A DNA stretch of 64,000 nucleotides from Pseudomonas sp. W4I3 (lineage in GTDB: Bacteria; Pseudomonadota; Gammaproteobacteria; Pseudomonadales; Pseudomonadaceae): NCBI RefSeq assembly GCF_030816195.1, contig NZ_JAUSXS010000001.1, positions 4,301,501 to 4,365,500 of the forward strand. The letters run 5' to 3'. Position numbers and translations under genes: made by a program. The notes beneath the pieces are model-generated. The model was not told where the DNA came from. It ran no database searches and was given only the letters and a program-made list of their open reading frames with translations. Of the stretch, positions 18,348 to 27,216 are shown one piece after another; the first letter of the stretch is position 1; each line of letters opens with the position of its first letter.

Positions 18348-19691
18348 ATGAGCCGCCAACTGAAACTCGGCGCCTTCCTGATGGCCACCGGGCACCACGT
18401 GGCCGCATGGCGCCACCCGGATGTGCCGGCCAATGCCGGGCTGGATTTCGCCCACTACAAGCACTTGGCGCAGGTAGCGCAAGCGGCAAAGTTCGACACG
18501 CTGTTCGTCGCCGACAGCATCGCCGCCGCCACCGGGGAAGTCGCCAGCCAGATGGCACGCTCGGATCATTTCGAACCGCTCACCCTGCTCTCGGCGCTCA
18601 GCGCCGTGACCGAGCATATCGGCCTGATCGCGACCGCCACCACCAGCTACAACGAGCCCTACCACGTGGCGCGCAAATTCGCCTCGCTGGACCACCTCTC
18701 CGGCGGGCGCGCAGGCTGGAACCTGGTGACCTCGGACAACGCCGCCGAGGCGCTGAATTTCGGCCGCGAGGAGCACCTGGGCCATGAAGAACGCTACAGT
18801 CGCGCGCGGGAGTTTCACCAGGTCGTGACCGGGCTGTGGGACAGCTGGGACGACGACGCCTTCGTGCGCAACAAGGCCAGCGGCCGCTACTACGACCCCG
18901 AAAAGCGTCACGTGCTCGACCACGTCGGCGAGCACTTCCGAGTCAAAGGCCCGCTGAACGTGGCGCGCTCACCCCAGGGCCAACCCGTGATCGTACAGGC
19001 CGGCTCCTCGGAGACCGGTCGAGAACTGGCCGCACAGACCGCCGAAGTGGTGTTTACCGCACAAACCTCCTTGGCCAACGCACAGGCGTTTTACAGCGAC
19101 CTCAAGGCACGCCTGGGCCGCTACGGACGCACGGCGGACTCGCTGCTGATCATGCCTGGCGTGTTTGTCGTGGTCGGGCAGACCAAGACCGAGGCACAGG
19201 CCAAGTTCGAGGCCTTCCAGAACCTGGTGGAACCAGAGGTGGGCGTCGCCCTGCTGGGACGCATGCTGGGTAATTTCGACCTGTCCGGTTACCCACTCGA
19301 TGGGCCGCTACCGGAACTGCCGCTGACCGAGAGCGGACAACGCAGCCGCCAGCAACTGCTGAGCGCATTGGCCCAGCGCGAACACCTGACACTGGCGCAA
19401 CTGGGACGGCGGATTGCGGGCGGACGCGGTCATCACAGCTTGATCGGCACACCGGTTCAGATCGCGGATGAGATGCAGCATTGGCTTGAACAAGGCGCGG
19501 CGGATGGCTTCAATATTCTGGTGCCGCACCTGCCAGGTGGGCTGGAGGATGTGGCTCGGTGGGTAGTGCCTGAGCTGCAACGGCGTGGGTTGTTTCGACG
19601 GGAATACAGTGGCAGTACTTTGCGGGAGAATCTGGGGTTGGTTCGGCCGGGGAATCGGTTTGTGGGGGTGGGTTTGGAGAGGCTCGTTTAA
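18348..19691 (+). CDS. FMN-dependent luciferase-like monooxygenase (NtaA/SnaA/DszA family)
   Basis: This 447-residue enzyme belongs to the bacterial luciferase superfamily, NtaA/SnaA/DszA subgroup. Diagnostic segments are LKLGAFLMATGHHVAAWRHP near the start, ARKFASLDHLSGGRAGWNLV with NAAEALNFGREEH, and PVIVQAGSSETGRELAA. Such enzymes use FMNH2 from a separate reductase and O2 to oxidise sulfonates, sulfones or aminopolycarboxylates. No reductase gene is next to it. I chose the ATG at 18348, immediately after the receptor stop, because it opens the conserved N-terminus. The substrate is unknown; uptake of an organosulfur or chelator-like compound is a reasonable guess. Confidence 0.9.
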   Translation: MSRQLKLGAFLMATGHHVAAWRHPDVPANAGLDFAHYKHLAQVAQAAKFDTLFVADSIAAATGEVASQMARSDHFEPLTLLSALSAVTEHIGLIATATTSYNEPYHVARKFASLDHLSGGRAGWNLVTSDNAAEALNFGREEHLGHEERYSRAREFHQVVTGLWDSWDDDAFVRNKASGRYYDPEKRHVLDHVGEHFRVKGPLNVARSPQGQPVIVQAGSSETGRELAAQTAEVVFTAQTSLANAQAFYSDLKARLGRYGRTADSLLIMPGVFVVVGQTKTEAQAKFEAFQNLVEPEVGVALLGRMLGNFDLSGYPLDGPLPELPLTESGQRSRQQLLSALAQREHLTLAQLGRRIAGGRGHHSLIGTPVQIADEMQHWLEQGAADGFNILVPHLPGGLEDVARWVVPELQRRGLFRREYSGSTLRENLGLVRPGNRFVGVGLERLV

Positions 19692-19756
19692 CGATGAGGC
19701 TCAGAATATTTCCGCGGTGCGTTTGACTTGGGGGGTCGAAATCGCAGGCACAAAAA

Positions 19757-19777
19757 AGCCGATCTAGTTGATCGGCT
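19757..19777 (-). terminator. Rho-independent terminator, leftward, behind the tRNA-Pro fragment
   Basis: Reading leftward, AGCCGATC pairs with GATCGGCT around an AACTA loop and is followed by a run of T. It lies just downstream of the tRNA-Pro 3' fragment on the same strand, so it is probably the original terminator of the intact tRNA gene. Confidence 0.7.
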
Positions 19778-19804
19778 CAATTGCCTGATTTTACTCAGTG
19801 AATA

Positions 19805-19851
19805 TGGTCGGGACGGAGTGATCCGAACACTCGACCCCTAGCACCCCATGC
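19805..19851 (-). tRNA. 3' half of tRNA-Pro(GGG): displaced attachment-site copy
   Basis: Read leftward, the 47 bases contain the 3' side of an anticodon arm with GGG (GCATGGGGTGC), a variable region, and a T arm GAGTG-TTCGGAT-CACTC. They end in an acceptor strand CGTCCCG followed by ACCA. The D arm and 5' acceptor strand are absent; the sequence upstream does not fit a tRNA. The break falls inside the anticodon arm, a common crossover point for tyrosine integrases, and an integrase gene starts 172 bases away. This is best read as the displaced tRNA end left by island integration, so the intact gene should lie to the right, outside this window. Confidence 0.8.
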
Positions 19852-20022
19852 AGTTAAGCATTAGTCATCCATGGCTCGCGCCATTCCCCTATAGAATCCT
19901 AAAGCCCAGTAAAACAAGGCACCTTTAGCGCCTCACCCTTCCAACGACCTCTATCCTGATCTACCCTTAGCTGACGAATCAGTGGGAGTAAATGTGGGAG
20001 TAAACTTATCAGGAGGTTGATT

Positions 20023-21432
20023 ATGGCCAAGCTCACTGCCAAGGAATTGGAAGCACTGACCGAGCAGGATGTCGGCATTATCATACGCGACGAAGGCAGC
20101 CTCGCGGGCAGAGTCTCACTCCGCAAAAAAGGTATCGCCATCCCTTTTTACTTCCAGTTTCGCTGGGCAGGGATTTACACCCGCTTCTCGTGCGGTACCT
20201 GGCCAAGCAAGTCGTTGACCGAAATCCGCAAGGAGCGCAACGAAGCGCGAGACCTTGTAGCCAAAGGGATCAATCCTAATGAGAACAAGCGCGCAGAGAA
20301 GGTCAGACTAAAAGCGGAACTGGCTGCACAACTCGCAGAAGCCGATCAGCAAAAAACTAAGGAGCTAACGCTGCTTGACCTAGCGGGAGAATGGCTTCGC
20401 GATGGCGTGGCACGAAAGGATGGTAATGCCGAGCTACGGAGAAAATTCGCGAAAGATCTTTACCCCGCCGTTGGCTCTAAAGTCCTCAGTACAGTCAGTG
20501 AACATGACTTGCGGGGCCTGGTGCGTTCCGTAATAGCTCGAGGTGCTACTCGGCAGGCCATCAGTCTTTTTTCGGATATCGTTCAGATGTTTGGATGGGC
20601 GCAGAAACGCCAGCCATGGCGAACACTGCTGGTCGACGGAAATCCAGCAGACTTGGTCGAAATCGATAAGCTTATACCCAGTGACTACCAGGAGGAGAGA
20701 ACTCGGATCCTCTCTCCCACCGAACTTCAAGAATTACACCAACGCTTTCAGAAAATGACCACCGACTATGCAGCGCTACCTGCCGGCGAAAAGTACGATG
20801 GAATTCGCCCACTTAAACCAGAGTCCCAACTTGCACTTTGGATCTGTTTGGGAGCGTTATGCCGGATCGGTGAACTGCTTCAGGCCGAATGGAAAAACGT
20901 TGATCTGGAAAATGGCGTCTGGTTTATTCCCGTTGCAAACGTCAAAGGCAGCCGGAGAAAGAAGCAGGACCACCACGTGTTCCTATCTGCGTTTACAACC
21001 CACTATTTCAGCAAGCTTCGGCAGCTCACAGGACACTCTCAATGGTGCTTCCCCGCAAAGCATCATGATGGGCATGTCGATCTGAAGGTCGTCAGCAAAC
21101 AGGTGGGGGACCGCCAATCACGTTTCAAAAATCGCAAGCCGCTTGCACGTCGCCGACATGATGACACCCTGGTGCTTTCCGGTGGTTTGAATGGGGAATG
21201 GACACCTCATGACTTGAGACGAACGGGTGCAACCATGATGCAAGCCTCGGGGGTAAGCCTTGATGTGATAGACCGGTGCCAGAACCACGTGCTGGCAGGT
21301 TCCCGGGTCCGCCGTCACTACTTACACCATGATTATGCTGCAGAGAAAAAAGAAGCTTGGAACCTGTTGAGCGAGAAGCTCATCGACATTTTGATCGGCC
21401 AGGATGGTTTGGGGGGACTTAAGACACAATAG
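20023..21432 (+). CDS. Tyrosine-type site-specific integrase
   Basis: This 469-residue integrase has an N-terminal arm-binding domain of the DUF4102 type (residues about 15-95), a core-binding domain, and a catalytic domain. The catalytic motifs are LCRIGELLQAEWKNVDL (Arg I), WTPHDLRRTGATMMQASGV (His-x-x-Arg) and HVLAGSRVRRHYLHHDY (His, nucleophile Tyr). AGGAGG at 20011-20016 fixes the ATG at 20023. It lies next to a tRNA-Pro fragment and points away from it, consistent with integration of an island at tRNA-Pro. A terminator follows at 21466. All catalytic residues are present, so it may be active. Confidence 0.93.
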   Translation: MAKLTAKELEALTEQDVGIIIRDEGSLAGRVSLRKKGIAIPFYFQFRWAGIYTRFSCGTWPSKSLTEIRKERNEARDLVAKGINPNENKRAEKVRLKAELAAQLAEADQQKTKELTLLDLAGEWLRDGVARKDGNAELRRKFAKDLYPAVGSKVLSTVSEHDLRGLVRSVIARGATRQAISLFSDIVQMFGWAQKRQPWRTLLVDGNPADLVEIDKLIPSDYQEERTRILSPTELQELHQRFQKMTTDYAALPAGEKYDGIRPLKPESQLALWICLGALCRIGELLQAEWKNVDLENGVWFIPVANVKGSRRKKQDHHVFLSAFTTHYFSKLRQLTGHSQWCFPAKHHDGHVDLKVVSKQVGDRQSRFKNRKPLARRRHDDTLVLSGGLNGEWTPHDLRRTGATMMQASGVSLDVIDRCQNHVLAGSRVRRHYLHHDYAAEKKEAWNLLSEKLIDILIGQDGLGGLKTQ

Positions 21433-21465
21433 GAGATGTCATCGCCTCCGCCATATTTGTACGTT

Positions 21466-21492
21466 AAAGCCCTGACTATTCAGGGCTTTTTC
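21466..21492 (+). terminator. Rho-independent terminator after the integrase
   Basis: AAAGCCCTGA (21466-21475) pairs perfectly with TCAGGGCTTT (21480-21489) around a 4-base loop and runs into T residues. It lies 33 bases after the integrase stop. Confidence 0.85.
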
Positions 21493-21710
21493 GTTTCTGG
21501 GGTTTGGCTGCAAAACCTCACAGCCCACACTCCAGCCCACACCTTGGATGAAGTCTTGCTTTTCGACCGGCGGCTAGTTTTTCGAATGCCTGTTGCCTGC
21601 AGCTACACTCCTGAGAAACGGGCTCAGGGGGTGGTTCTCGCAGAAAGCGCCGGAACGAATGTGGAGATCGCGACTTCCCATCGACGCAGCCCAACAAATT
21701 ACACACAAAC

Positions 21711-21739
21711 AAAAACGCCGCTCAGTAAGCGGCGTTTTT
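21711..21739. terminator. Bidirectional hairpin terminator
   Basis: AAAAACGCCGCT (21711-21722) and AGCGGCGTTTTT (21728-21739) form a perfect 12-bp stem with A and T runs on each side, so it can act in both directions. No intact gene ends beside it. It directly precedes the tRNA-like tail at 21747, as expected for the terminator of a leftward tRNA gene. Confidence 0.75.
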
Positions 21740-21746
21740 GTGTATT

Positions 21747-21767
21747 TGGAGAGGGAAACGAGACTCG
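21747..21767 (-). other. Possible 3' tail of tRNA-Gly (second attachment-site remnant)
   Basis: Read leftward, the 21 bases CGAGTCTCGTTTCCC plus TCTCCA resemble the 3' end of Pseudomonas tRNA-Gly(GCC) with one change, and end in CCA. The T-loop and the rest do not match. A hairpin terminator lies directly downstream on that strand. It could be the core of an old att site; 21 bases are too few to be certain. Confidence 0.4.
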
Positions 21768-22075
21768 TATCTGGCGTCCGACTCATTGAAATCTAAGGGG
21801 TTTCTTTTCTTTCCTGGGCAGGAAAAGACTTAATTCTGGACTTGTTTTCTGGGAGTATCAAGGCCTAGAAAGCAGGATCCCGGCTGTGCCGTTTCATCCT
21901 GTCCATCGCCATCAGGCGGACAGCATCCAAGCTGACCAGCAAGCGGACGGTACATGGTGTGATGGACAACGGTAACAGCGCTGCTAGTGCCTCTGCGGCA
22001 TCGCCCCCCCCCCGTTGGCTGAGCCGCTCAACCAGAAAGTCGCCTACGTCGTCGTTATCGAATGCCTCGCTTCAT
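21768..22075. other. Gene-free junction with a C10 run
   Basis: I see no supported gene here. A run of ten C at 22004-22013 stands out. The stretch joins the integrase segment to a truncated SDR gene and is probably a scar of past recombination. Confidence 0.4.
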
Positions 22076-22567
22076 TTAAAGAATAGGCTTGCCACCTGTC
22101 ACGCCGTAACGTTCACCGGAGATATAACTGCCCTCATCCGACGCCAGCAGCACATAGATGGGCGAGACTTCGGCTGGCTGGCCGGGGCGCCCCAGCGGCG
22201 TATTGCCACCAAAACTCTTCACGGAGTCCTCGGTCATCGTCGATACGATCAATCGCGTCCAGATTGGCCCGGGCGCCACACTGTTGACGCGAATACCGCG
22301 CTTGCCGAGCATCTGCGCTAGGCCCGCAGTGAAGTTGGCGATCGCGCCTTTGGTCGCCGCATACGGCAACAGCGTGGGGTTGGGCGCATCGGAATTGACC
22401 GAGCTGGTGTTGATGATCGAACTGCCTTGGACCATGTGCGGCAGCGCGGCCTTGCAGATGCGAAACATCGCAGTGACGTTAACGTTAAAGGTCTTTAGCC
22501 AATCCTCGTCAGGGATGTCTTCCAGGCCGATAATTGCCTGCTGGCGGTGTTCAAGCCCTAAGGGCAC
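22076..22567 (-). pseudogene. 5'-truncated short-chain dehydrogenase/reductase
   Basis: About 160 codons encode the C-terminal two thirds of an SDR. The sequence has the NVNVTAMFRICKAALPHM region, a serine strand IINTSSVNSDAPNPTLLPYA, the catalytic YAATKGA motif, and the C-terminal GRPGQPAEVSPIYVLLASDE. The N-terminal Rossmann part with the glycine-rich NAD(P) site is missing, and the upstream bases do not restore it in any frame. The break, near 22550, lies close to the end of the neighbouring permease gene. It resembles the long SDR group around YghA/YhdF. It cannot make a working enzyme. Confidence 0.8.
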
Positions 22568-22608
22568 TACAGGGATTTTTCAGCCGGGGATATAGATCAG
22601 ATGAGTGG

Positions 22609-23940
22609 TTAGCCTGGGCCTACAGCCGGTGTCGCCAAGCGGTTGCATGCGTACAGCGCCATGCCCAGCAGCATCAGCGCGCCACCGCGCAGCCAGGTGT
22701 CCAGGCTTTGCTGGCTGAGCAGGATCAAGCACGAAACAATTGCCAGCACCGGCACCCAGGTCGGCACGCGAAAATGCTGTTCGGTGATGGTGTCGCGGCG
22801 CAGTACCAGCACCGCCAGGTTGGTGCTGAGGAACACGAAGAGCAGCAACAGCACGACCGTCTCGGCCAGCGCCGCGAGGGTACCCGTCAAGGTCAGGGCG
22901 ATGGCCACCAGGGTGCTGGCGATGATCGCGACCCAAGGCGTACGCCGCTTGGGCAGCACGTGCGAAAGTGGCTCCGGCAACAGGCCCATGCGGGCCATGC
23001 CATAGGCCAGGCGGCTGGCCATTACCATGGTCAGCAGCGCACCGTTGGCGACCGCCACCAGCGCGATGAAGGCGAAGAGCTGGGGCGGGATGCTCAAGCC
23101 CGAGGCACGCACCACTTCGAGCAACGGCGCGGATGTGGCCGTCAGCTTGTCCATCGGCAGCACCACCGAAGCGGCGACACCGACCGCCATATATACGACG
23201 CCCGCCGTCACCAGCGCAGCAAACAGCGCACGCGGATACACTTTGCGCACGCCGCGTATTTCTTCGGCCAGGTTGGCCGACGTTTCAAAACCGACGAACG
23301 AATAGAACGCCAGCAATGCCGCGCCCAGTACGGCAAGCATCGGGTTGACTCCGGCCTTGAACTCCAGCGCGCGGCCGAGGTTGGCTTCGCCGGACTGTAT
23401 GCACCAGGCCGCGGCCACCACCACCAACAGCAGCCCGGACAGTTCGACGCAGGTCATGACCATGTTGGCGCCCAGCGACTCCTTGATACCGCGCGCATTC
23501 AGAAGCGCTATCACTGCCAGGAATATCAGCGCGGCCAGGTGCGGTGACACCTCGATGAACGCCGCCAGGTAGTCGCCGGCAAACGCCAGGGACAGCCCCG
23601 CTGCGCTGGTGACGGCGGCCGCAAGCATGCTGAAGCCGACCAGGAATGAAATCAGCGGTGACTTGAATGCCCTCTCGGCGAACACCGAAGCGGCGCCAGC
23701 ATGGGGGTACTTGGTCACCAGTTCCGCGTACGAGCCTGCCGTGAGCATGGCAAAAAACAACGCCACCAGCAACGGCACCCAGATCGCCCCACCCACCTCG
23801 CCGGCGATGGTGCCGGCCAGTGCATACACACCGGCGCCGAGCACATCGCCGAGGATGAACAGAAACAACATCGGCCCCGTCACGGCGCGGCGCAAGGACG
23901 GTTTGGAGGGTGCGCCTTGGGTCAGGCTGGATACGGGCAT
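22609..23940 (-). CDS. APC-superfamily amino-acid permease
   Basis: This 443-residue inner-membrane transporter has about twelve to fourteen hydrophobic segments. The first contains the unwound-helix motif of the APC family (LFILGDVLGAGVYALAG), followed by AELVTKYPHAGAASVFAERA. A later phrase, SFVGFETSANLAEEIRGVRK, is a second family hallmark. It should import an amino acid or related amine by proton symport; the substrate is unknown. I chose the ATG at 23940. The gene ends 41 bases before the truncated SDR begins, so its downstream flank is probably a recombination junction. Confidence 0.88.
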   Translation of the reverse strand: MPVSSLTQGAPSKPSLRRAVTGPMLFLFILGDVLGAGVYALAGTIAGEVGGAIWVPLLVALFFAMLTAGSYAELVTKYPHAGAASVFAERAFKSPLISFLVGFSMLAAAVTSAAGLSLAFAGDYLAAFIEVSPHLAALIFLAVIALLNARGIKESLGANMVMTCVELSGLLLVVVAAAWCIQSGEANLGRALEFKAGVNPMLAVLGAALLAFYSFVGFETSANLAEEIRGVRKVYPRALFAALVTAGVVYMAVGVAASVVLPMDKLTATSAPLLEVVRASGLSIPPQLFAFIALVAVANGALLTMVMASRLAYGMARMGLLPEPLSHVLPKRRTPWVAIIASTLVAIALTLTGTLAALAETVVLLLLFVFLSTNLAVLVLRRDTITEQHFRVPTWVPVLAIVSCLILLSQQSLDTWLRGGALMLLGMALYACNRLATPAVGPG

Positions 23941-24071
23941 GGGCGGCTCTGGCGTGGGTTGCAATGAGCGATCATCCGGCGCGGGCCGGCTGACGCAGGG
24001 CTATCTACAATGGGAAATGCCCGCGCCGCCAAAGTTCCGTTTTCCGCTGGGAGACCAGCGCAGCGCCTCCG

Positions 24072-24365
24072 TCAATCGTCGTCGTGCAAATGCGCGTCAG
24101 CGCAGGGCAAGCGTCCCGATTCCCCGCCGGCAATCCGTTCCGCCTGATCGATGCCGCGTTTGAGCCCGTCGTGCACGGTCCATTCGGCGCCGGGCAGTTG
24201 CCTTGTGCGTTCGACCACGCATTGCCCCGTCGCGGTATAGACGCTGACCAACACTTCGATATCGGCGTCTTCGCGCTCCCGGGCCCTGACTTCGATATGG
24301 CAACCGTTTTCCACTTCCTGGGTAAAGCACTCTTCTTCCAGTGCCTTTTCTTGCGCTTTATCCAA
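24072..24365 (-). CDS. Small hypothetical acidic protein
   Basis: A frame of 97 codons begins at a TTG (no ATG available) with DKAQEKALEEECFTQEVENG. It contains a pattern like ADIEVLVSVYTATGQCVVER and ends in a His/Asp-rich tail (HLHDDD). I do not recognise the family. The first half is strongly acidic and helical, and there is no signal peptide. It sits between the permease and the crystallin-like gene, divergent from the latter. Codon use is GC-rich like the left part of the window, which supports a real gene, but the TTG start is uncertain. Confidence 0.5.
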   Translation of the reverse strand: MDKAQEKALEEECFTQEVENGCHIEVRAREREDADIEVLVSVYTATGQCVVERTRQLPGAEWTVHDGLKRGIDQAERIAGGESGRLPCADAHLHDDD

Positions 24366-24414
24366 TTCCCTGCTAGGTTAATATCTGGAAGATTTACTCA
24401 AAAAGGAGCGTTAT

Positions 24415-25069
24415 ATGAAGGATCAAAAAAATAGCTCAATCGGCGCCACATTTTATCAACAAAAAAAATTTCAGTGGTACGCCGCATGAGTATAAAGAAA
24501 GGGAAGTAGTTTATGAGCTTCCATCGGAACTGAATGATACTTTTCTCTCTGTTAAAATTGGCAAACAAAGTCTGGTTCATGGATGGCGACACTTTCGGGA
24601 CTCACAAGCTGATCAAATTTATAAAGTATGGACAGAGTCCACATCGGACATCACTGAAATTCAGGGACTTTCCAAATTTGTTGTGGCACCGAAAAATACG
24701 CAACTTCTGTCGATTAAACTAACGAACAGTTCAGAAAACACAGCGCTAGATTATGTTTTCGTCCAGACATATACCATCGATAATCCGGTAAATATTCTTG
24801 TAAATGATGATTTCCAGATTGTCGGGCTTATCCCCAATGATGGAAGAATGTATGTCACGTCTGTCATCCTGTTTGATAAAAACAAGGTTCCGATGGAAAT
24901 TGGCGCAGCCTATTTTATGTATGATGCGCCGACAGATTCTCTAAATTTCATCACTTATCCTGAAACTTTCCCGGCAGGCTGGAAGCTGGTCAAACGAAAG
25001 GACTATCGCTTCGAACTTATCATCGAGAATATCAAGGAGAGCAGTAACGGCGTCGCATTTGTCCGTTAA
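24415..25069 (+). pseudogene. Beta/gamma-crystallin-like protein, frameshifted in an A8 run
   Basis: The ATG at 24415 follows AAGGAG with good spacing. The frame opens with ...SIGATFYQQK and hits a stop after 22 codons because of a run of eight A (24461-24468). With seven A it would continue as KNFSGTPHEYKEREVVYELP, SELNDTFLSVKIG and DITEIQGLSKFVVAP for about 217 residues. The (F/Y)-x5-F-x-G pattern with a later Ser is the Greek-key signature of beta/gamma-crystallin domains. The C-terminal half (FQIVGLIPNDGRMYVTSVIL) is not recognised. No signal peptide is seen. This could be true loss, slippage at the A run, or a sequencing error. Confidence 0.7.
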
Positions 25070-25077
25070 ACCTTAAT

Positions 25078-25118
25078 CCCCTTAATCCCCCGCAAGAGAG
25101 CAGCGGATTAAGGGGTTT
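25078..25118 (+). terminator. Terminator after the crystallin-like gene
   Basis: CCCCTTAATCC (25078-25088) pairs with GGATTAAGGGG (25105-25115) and is followed by TTTGT. It begins 8 bases after the stop codon. Confidence 0.7.
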
Positions 25119-25163
25119 GTCGCATTGGACTGATCCAGTAATTGCAGATAGTTTTTTCGGTTC

Positions 25164-25895
25164 TCACACCGCTAGCTCTTCCGCCACCATCGGCGAGCGA
25201 TAGCTCTTGTAACCGTAGCGCCTTGCGCTGTTGCAGTGCACCACATATAGGTTGATGTCTACCGGGGCCTTATACTCCGGGCTATAACCTCTCTAGGGTA
25301 CCCATTCGGACTTCAAACTGCCAAAAAAGCTCAATCATGCGTTATCCCAACACTGCCCTTTTCGACACATGCGCTGCTTCAGCTTATGTGCTTGCAGTTC
25401 AGCCCTGAATTATTTGACTATTGTACTGACAGCCTTGGTGAGAATGAAACGGCACGCCCTCAGGCCGCCCTATCAATTCAACAGCCCTCCGCCTCATTTG
25501 CCAGTGCCGCATCGGCGCCCAATGAATACGCCCATCCCGCCATTCGGCCGCAAACGGATCCAAAACTACCGAGCGCGGATCCAGCGCTTACCGAGCTGGA
25601 TATAGGTGACGTCCGCGAACGGTATTAGCTACGTAAACCTCACGCTCCAGCTCTGCTCAGCCACCAAAGACTCGACGTCTGAAGACTTGTGGGGCCTGCG
25701 TTGGCGGCTGGCGATCCCGACCTTCTTCATCAAGCTCAGAGCCATGGAACGCCCCACCTGATGACCTGCACCTCGCAGATCTTCAGAAAGGGAGTTACCT
25801 GGTTTTCGTACCACTAACTGGAGTTGTTCATCACCTCCGCCGGTATGATCCATAACCGCCGCTCCAGATCGAACTTGTCGGACAGCACCGACCAC
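25164..25895 (-). pseudogene. Decayed IS3-family transposase (orfB)
   Basis: Leftward frames carry successive pieces of an IS3-family OrfB: an HTH_21-like GHQVGRSMALSLMKKVGIAS with RQRRPHK; the catalytic core ADVTYIQLGKRW, then VVLDPFAAEWRDG and GVPFHSHQGCQYNS; a piece FRAELQAHKLKQRMCRKGQ followed by CWDNA; and a C-terminus SLKSEWVP, RGYSPEYKAPVDI, ARRYGYKSYRSPM. The pieces lie in different frames with internal stops (CWDNA then TGA; EWVP then TAG). The second catalytic Asp (HSDQG in relatives) is His. No terminal inverted repeats or orfA could be recognised. It is a dead insertion sequence. Confidence 0.85.
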
Positions 25896-26026
25896 AGCTT
25901 GCCCGTGCGGACCCGGTCACCAGCAACATCGTAGAAGGTAAACGCACTATCGCTCAAACTCACTCGCATTCCCGCTGATTACGTCCACCTTGCAACTTGC
26001 CCACTTCAGTGACGACCACGTAGAGA

Positions 26027-26956
26027 TCAAACAATCCACTTCCGGTCCCCCGTAAAACAAATCGTCAGCCACCGTGCCGAATCTGCGTGGCCCAATCTCG
26101 CCGAGATTTCGTCACGTAACGTATCCAGGTTCCCGACCGCTTCCACGTGATAATCAGTCGAGAGCACAATATGGATCTCGATAAATCGCGCTCGCCCATG
26201 CTTCTGTACATAAGAAACGTAATGCTCGAAGCCGTACTCGATTTTAATCGCGTCCATCACCTGTCGCACTTTGTTGTCCAATTGGTCTGGCGCCATGCCC
26301 AACACATCACGCAAGGCCGGACGCAGTATATTGAAAGCGGGAGGCAATATACTCAGTGCCAGCAAGATCAAAATCAGCGGATCGGCATATACGGCCAAAT
26401 GACCATAGCCCCGTGACGTGAGCAACAACGCAGTGAGAAAGCTGACAAGCAGTCCTACCGATAACATCGCATCTACCAACCAGCTAATGTTATCGAACTG
26501 AATCAGCGTTGATTTAAGCTCACGGTTTCGATAACGGATGTAGAAAAAATAGGCGAACTCGACGACTGTAAACACTGCCGCATAGATGATCAGCATCCCT
26601 AATTCAATCTCACGACCGCCGTTGATGAATCCAGACACTCCGTTAAGAAATGCATAGATTGCGATCAAAAACAGAAAGCTGCCTTCGATCAGTAACACCA
26701 TGGGTTCCAAATGCCAGAAGCCAAACTGGAACCGGTGATTACTTTCCTTGGCGATCAGTTTGGCTGTAATCAGCATTAATACTTTGATAAAGGTTGCAAT
26801 CAACGAGAAAAAACCATCGAACAGGACGGATTGAGCGCCCGTAACGAAACCAGTAGCAATCCCAGCGATCGCTACTGCTAACATCATGACGGTAGATTGT
26901 TGGAGCAACGACTGCTCACTTCGGTTATTCAAGTAACTCTCTCTGTAAAATACCAA
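26027..26956 (-). CDS. Cation diffusion facilitator (CDF) family transporter
   Basis: This protein of up to 309 residues has the CDF layout. The first helices contain LFDGFFSLIATFIKVLMLIT, where the usual Asp metal site is kept; an FQFGFWHLEPMVLLIEGSFL segment replaces the more common YGHxRxE; later come an aromatic helix pair and a C-terminal cytoplasmic domain (EYGFEHYVSYVQKHGRARFI, EIHIVLSTDYHVE). It probably exports divalent metal by proton exchange. No ATG fits. A TTG at 26956 opens the frame, but a second TTG at 26932 has an AGAGAG site and may be the true start. Confidence 0.8.
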   Translation of the reverse strand: MVFYRESYLNNRSEQSLLQQSTVMMLAVAIAGIATGFVTGAQSVLFDGFFSLIATFIKVLMLITAKLIAKESNHRFQFGFWHLEPMVLLIEGSFLFLIAIYAFLNGVSGFINGGREIELGMLIIYAAVFTVVEFAYFFYIRYRNRELKSTLIQFDNISWLVDAMLSVGLLVSFLTALLLTSRGYGHLAVYADPLILILLALSILPPAFNILRPALRDVLGMAPDQLDNKVRQVMDAIKIEYGFEHYVSYVQKHGRARFIEIHIVLSTDYHVEAVGNLDTLRDEISARLGHADSARWLTICFTGDRKWIV

Positions 26957-27036
26957 TTAACTGCTGACTGCGATTACCGCTCAATAGTCTGATAACTAGC
27001 TGCGACCTGACAGATGAGCTGATAAAGCGGCGTGCC

Positions 27037-27123
27037 TTATACCTTCCACTTTGCGAAGTGCATAAGCACTCCGATCAAAATAATAGCACCACAAATTAAG
27101 CAACCGATAATTTCGCTTCCCAT
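27037..27123 (-). CDS. Possible 28-residue single-span membrane protein
   Basis: A short frame begins at an ATG (27123) preceded by AGGGGG at 27129-27134. It encodes MGSEIIGCLICGAIILIGVL followed by MHFAKWKV. It consists of one hydrophobic helix with a short basic tail, the usual form of small regulatory membrane proteins. It lies between the CDF transporter and the usher gene, same strand. The good ribosome site and clean hydrophobic profile support it. No family is recognised. Confidence 0.45.
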   Translation of the reverse strand: MGSEIIGCLICGAIILIGVLMHFAKWKV

Positions 27124-27216
27124 ATTAACCCCCTAAACATTTAATATCTGTCGAGATGACTGATTAACACCTTCAACAAAAATAGAGACTGGCAATAACG
27201 CCTAAATTTACTCCCC

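Noticed and set aside
19805..19851. Functional tRNA-Pro gene
   Set aside because: Only the 3' half is present; no D arm or 5' acceptor strand can be found beside it.
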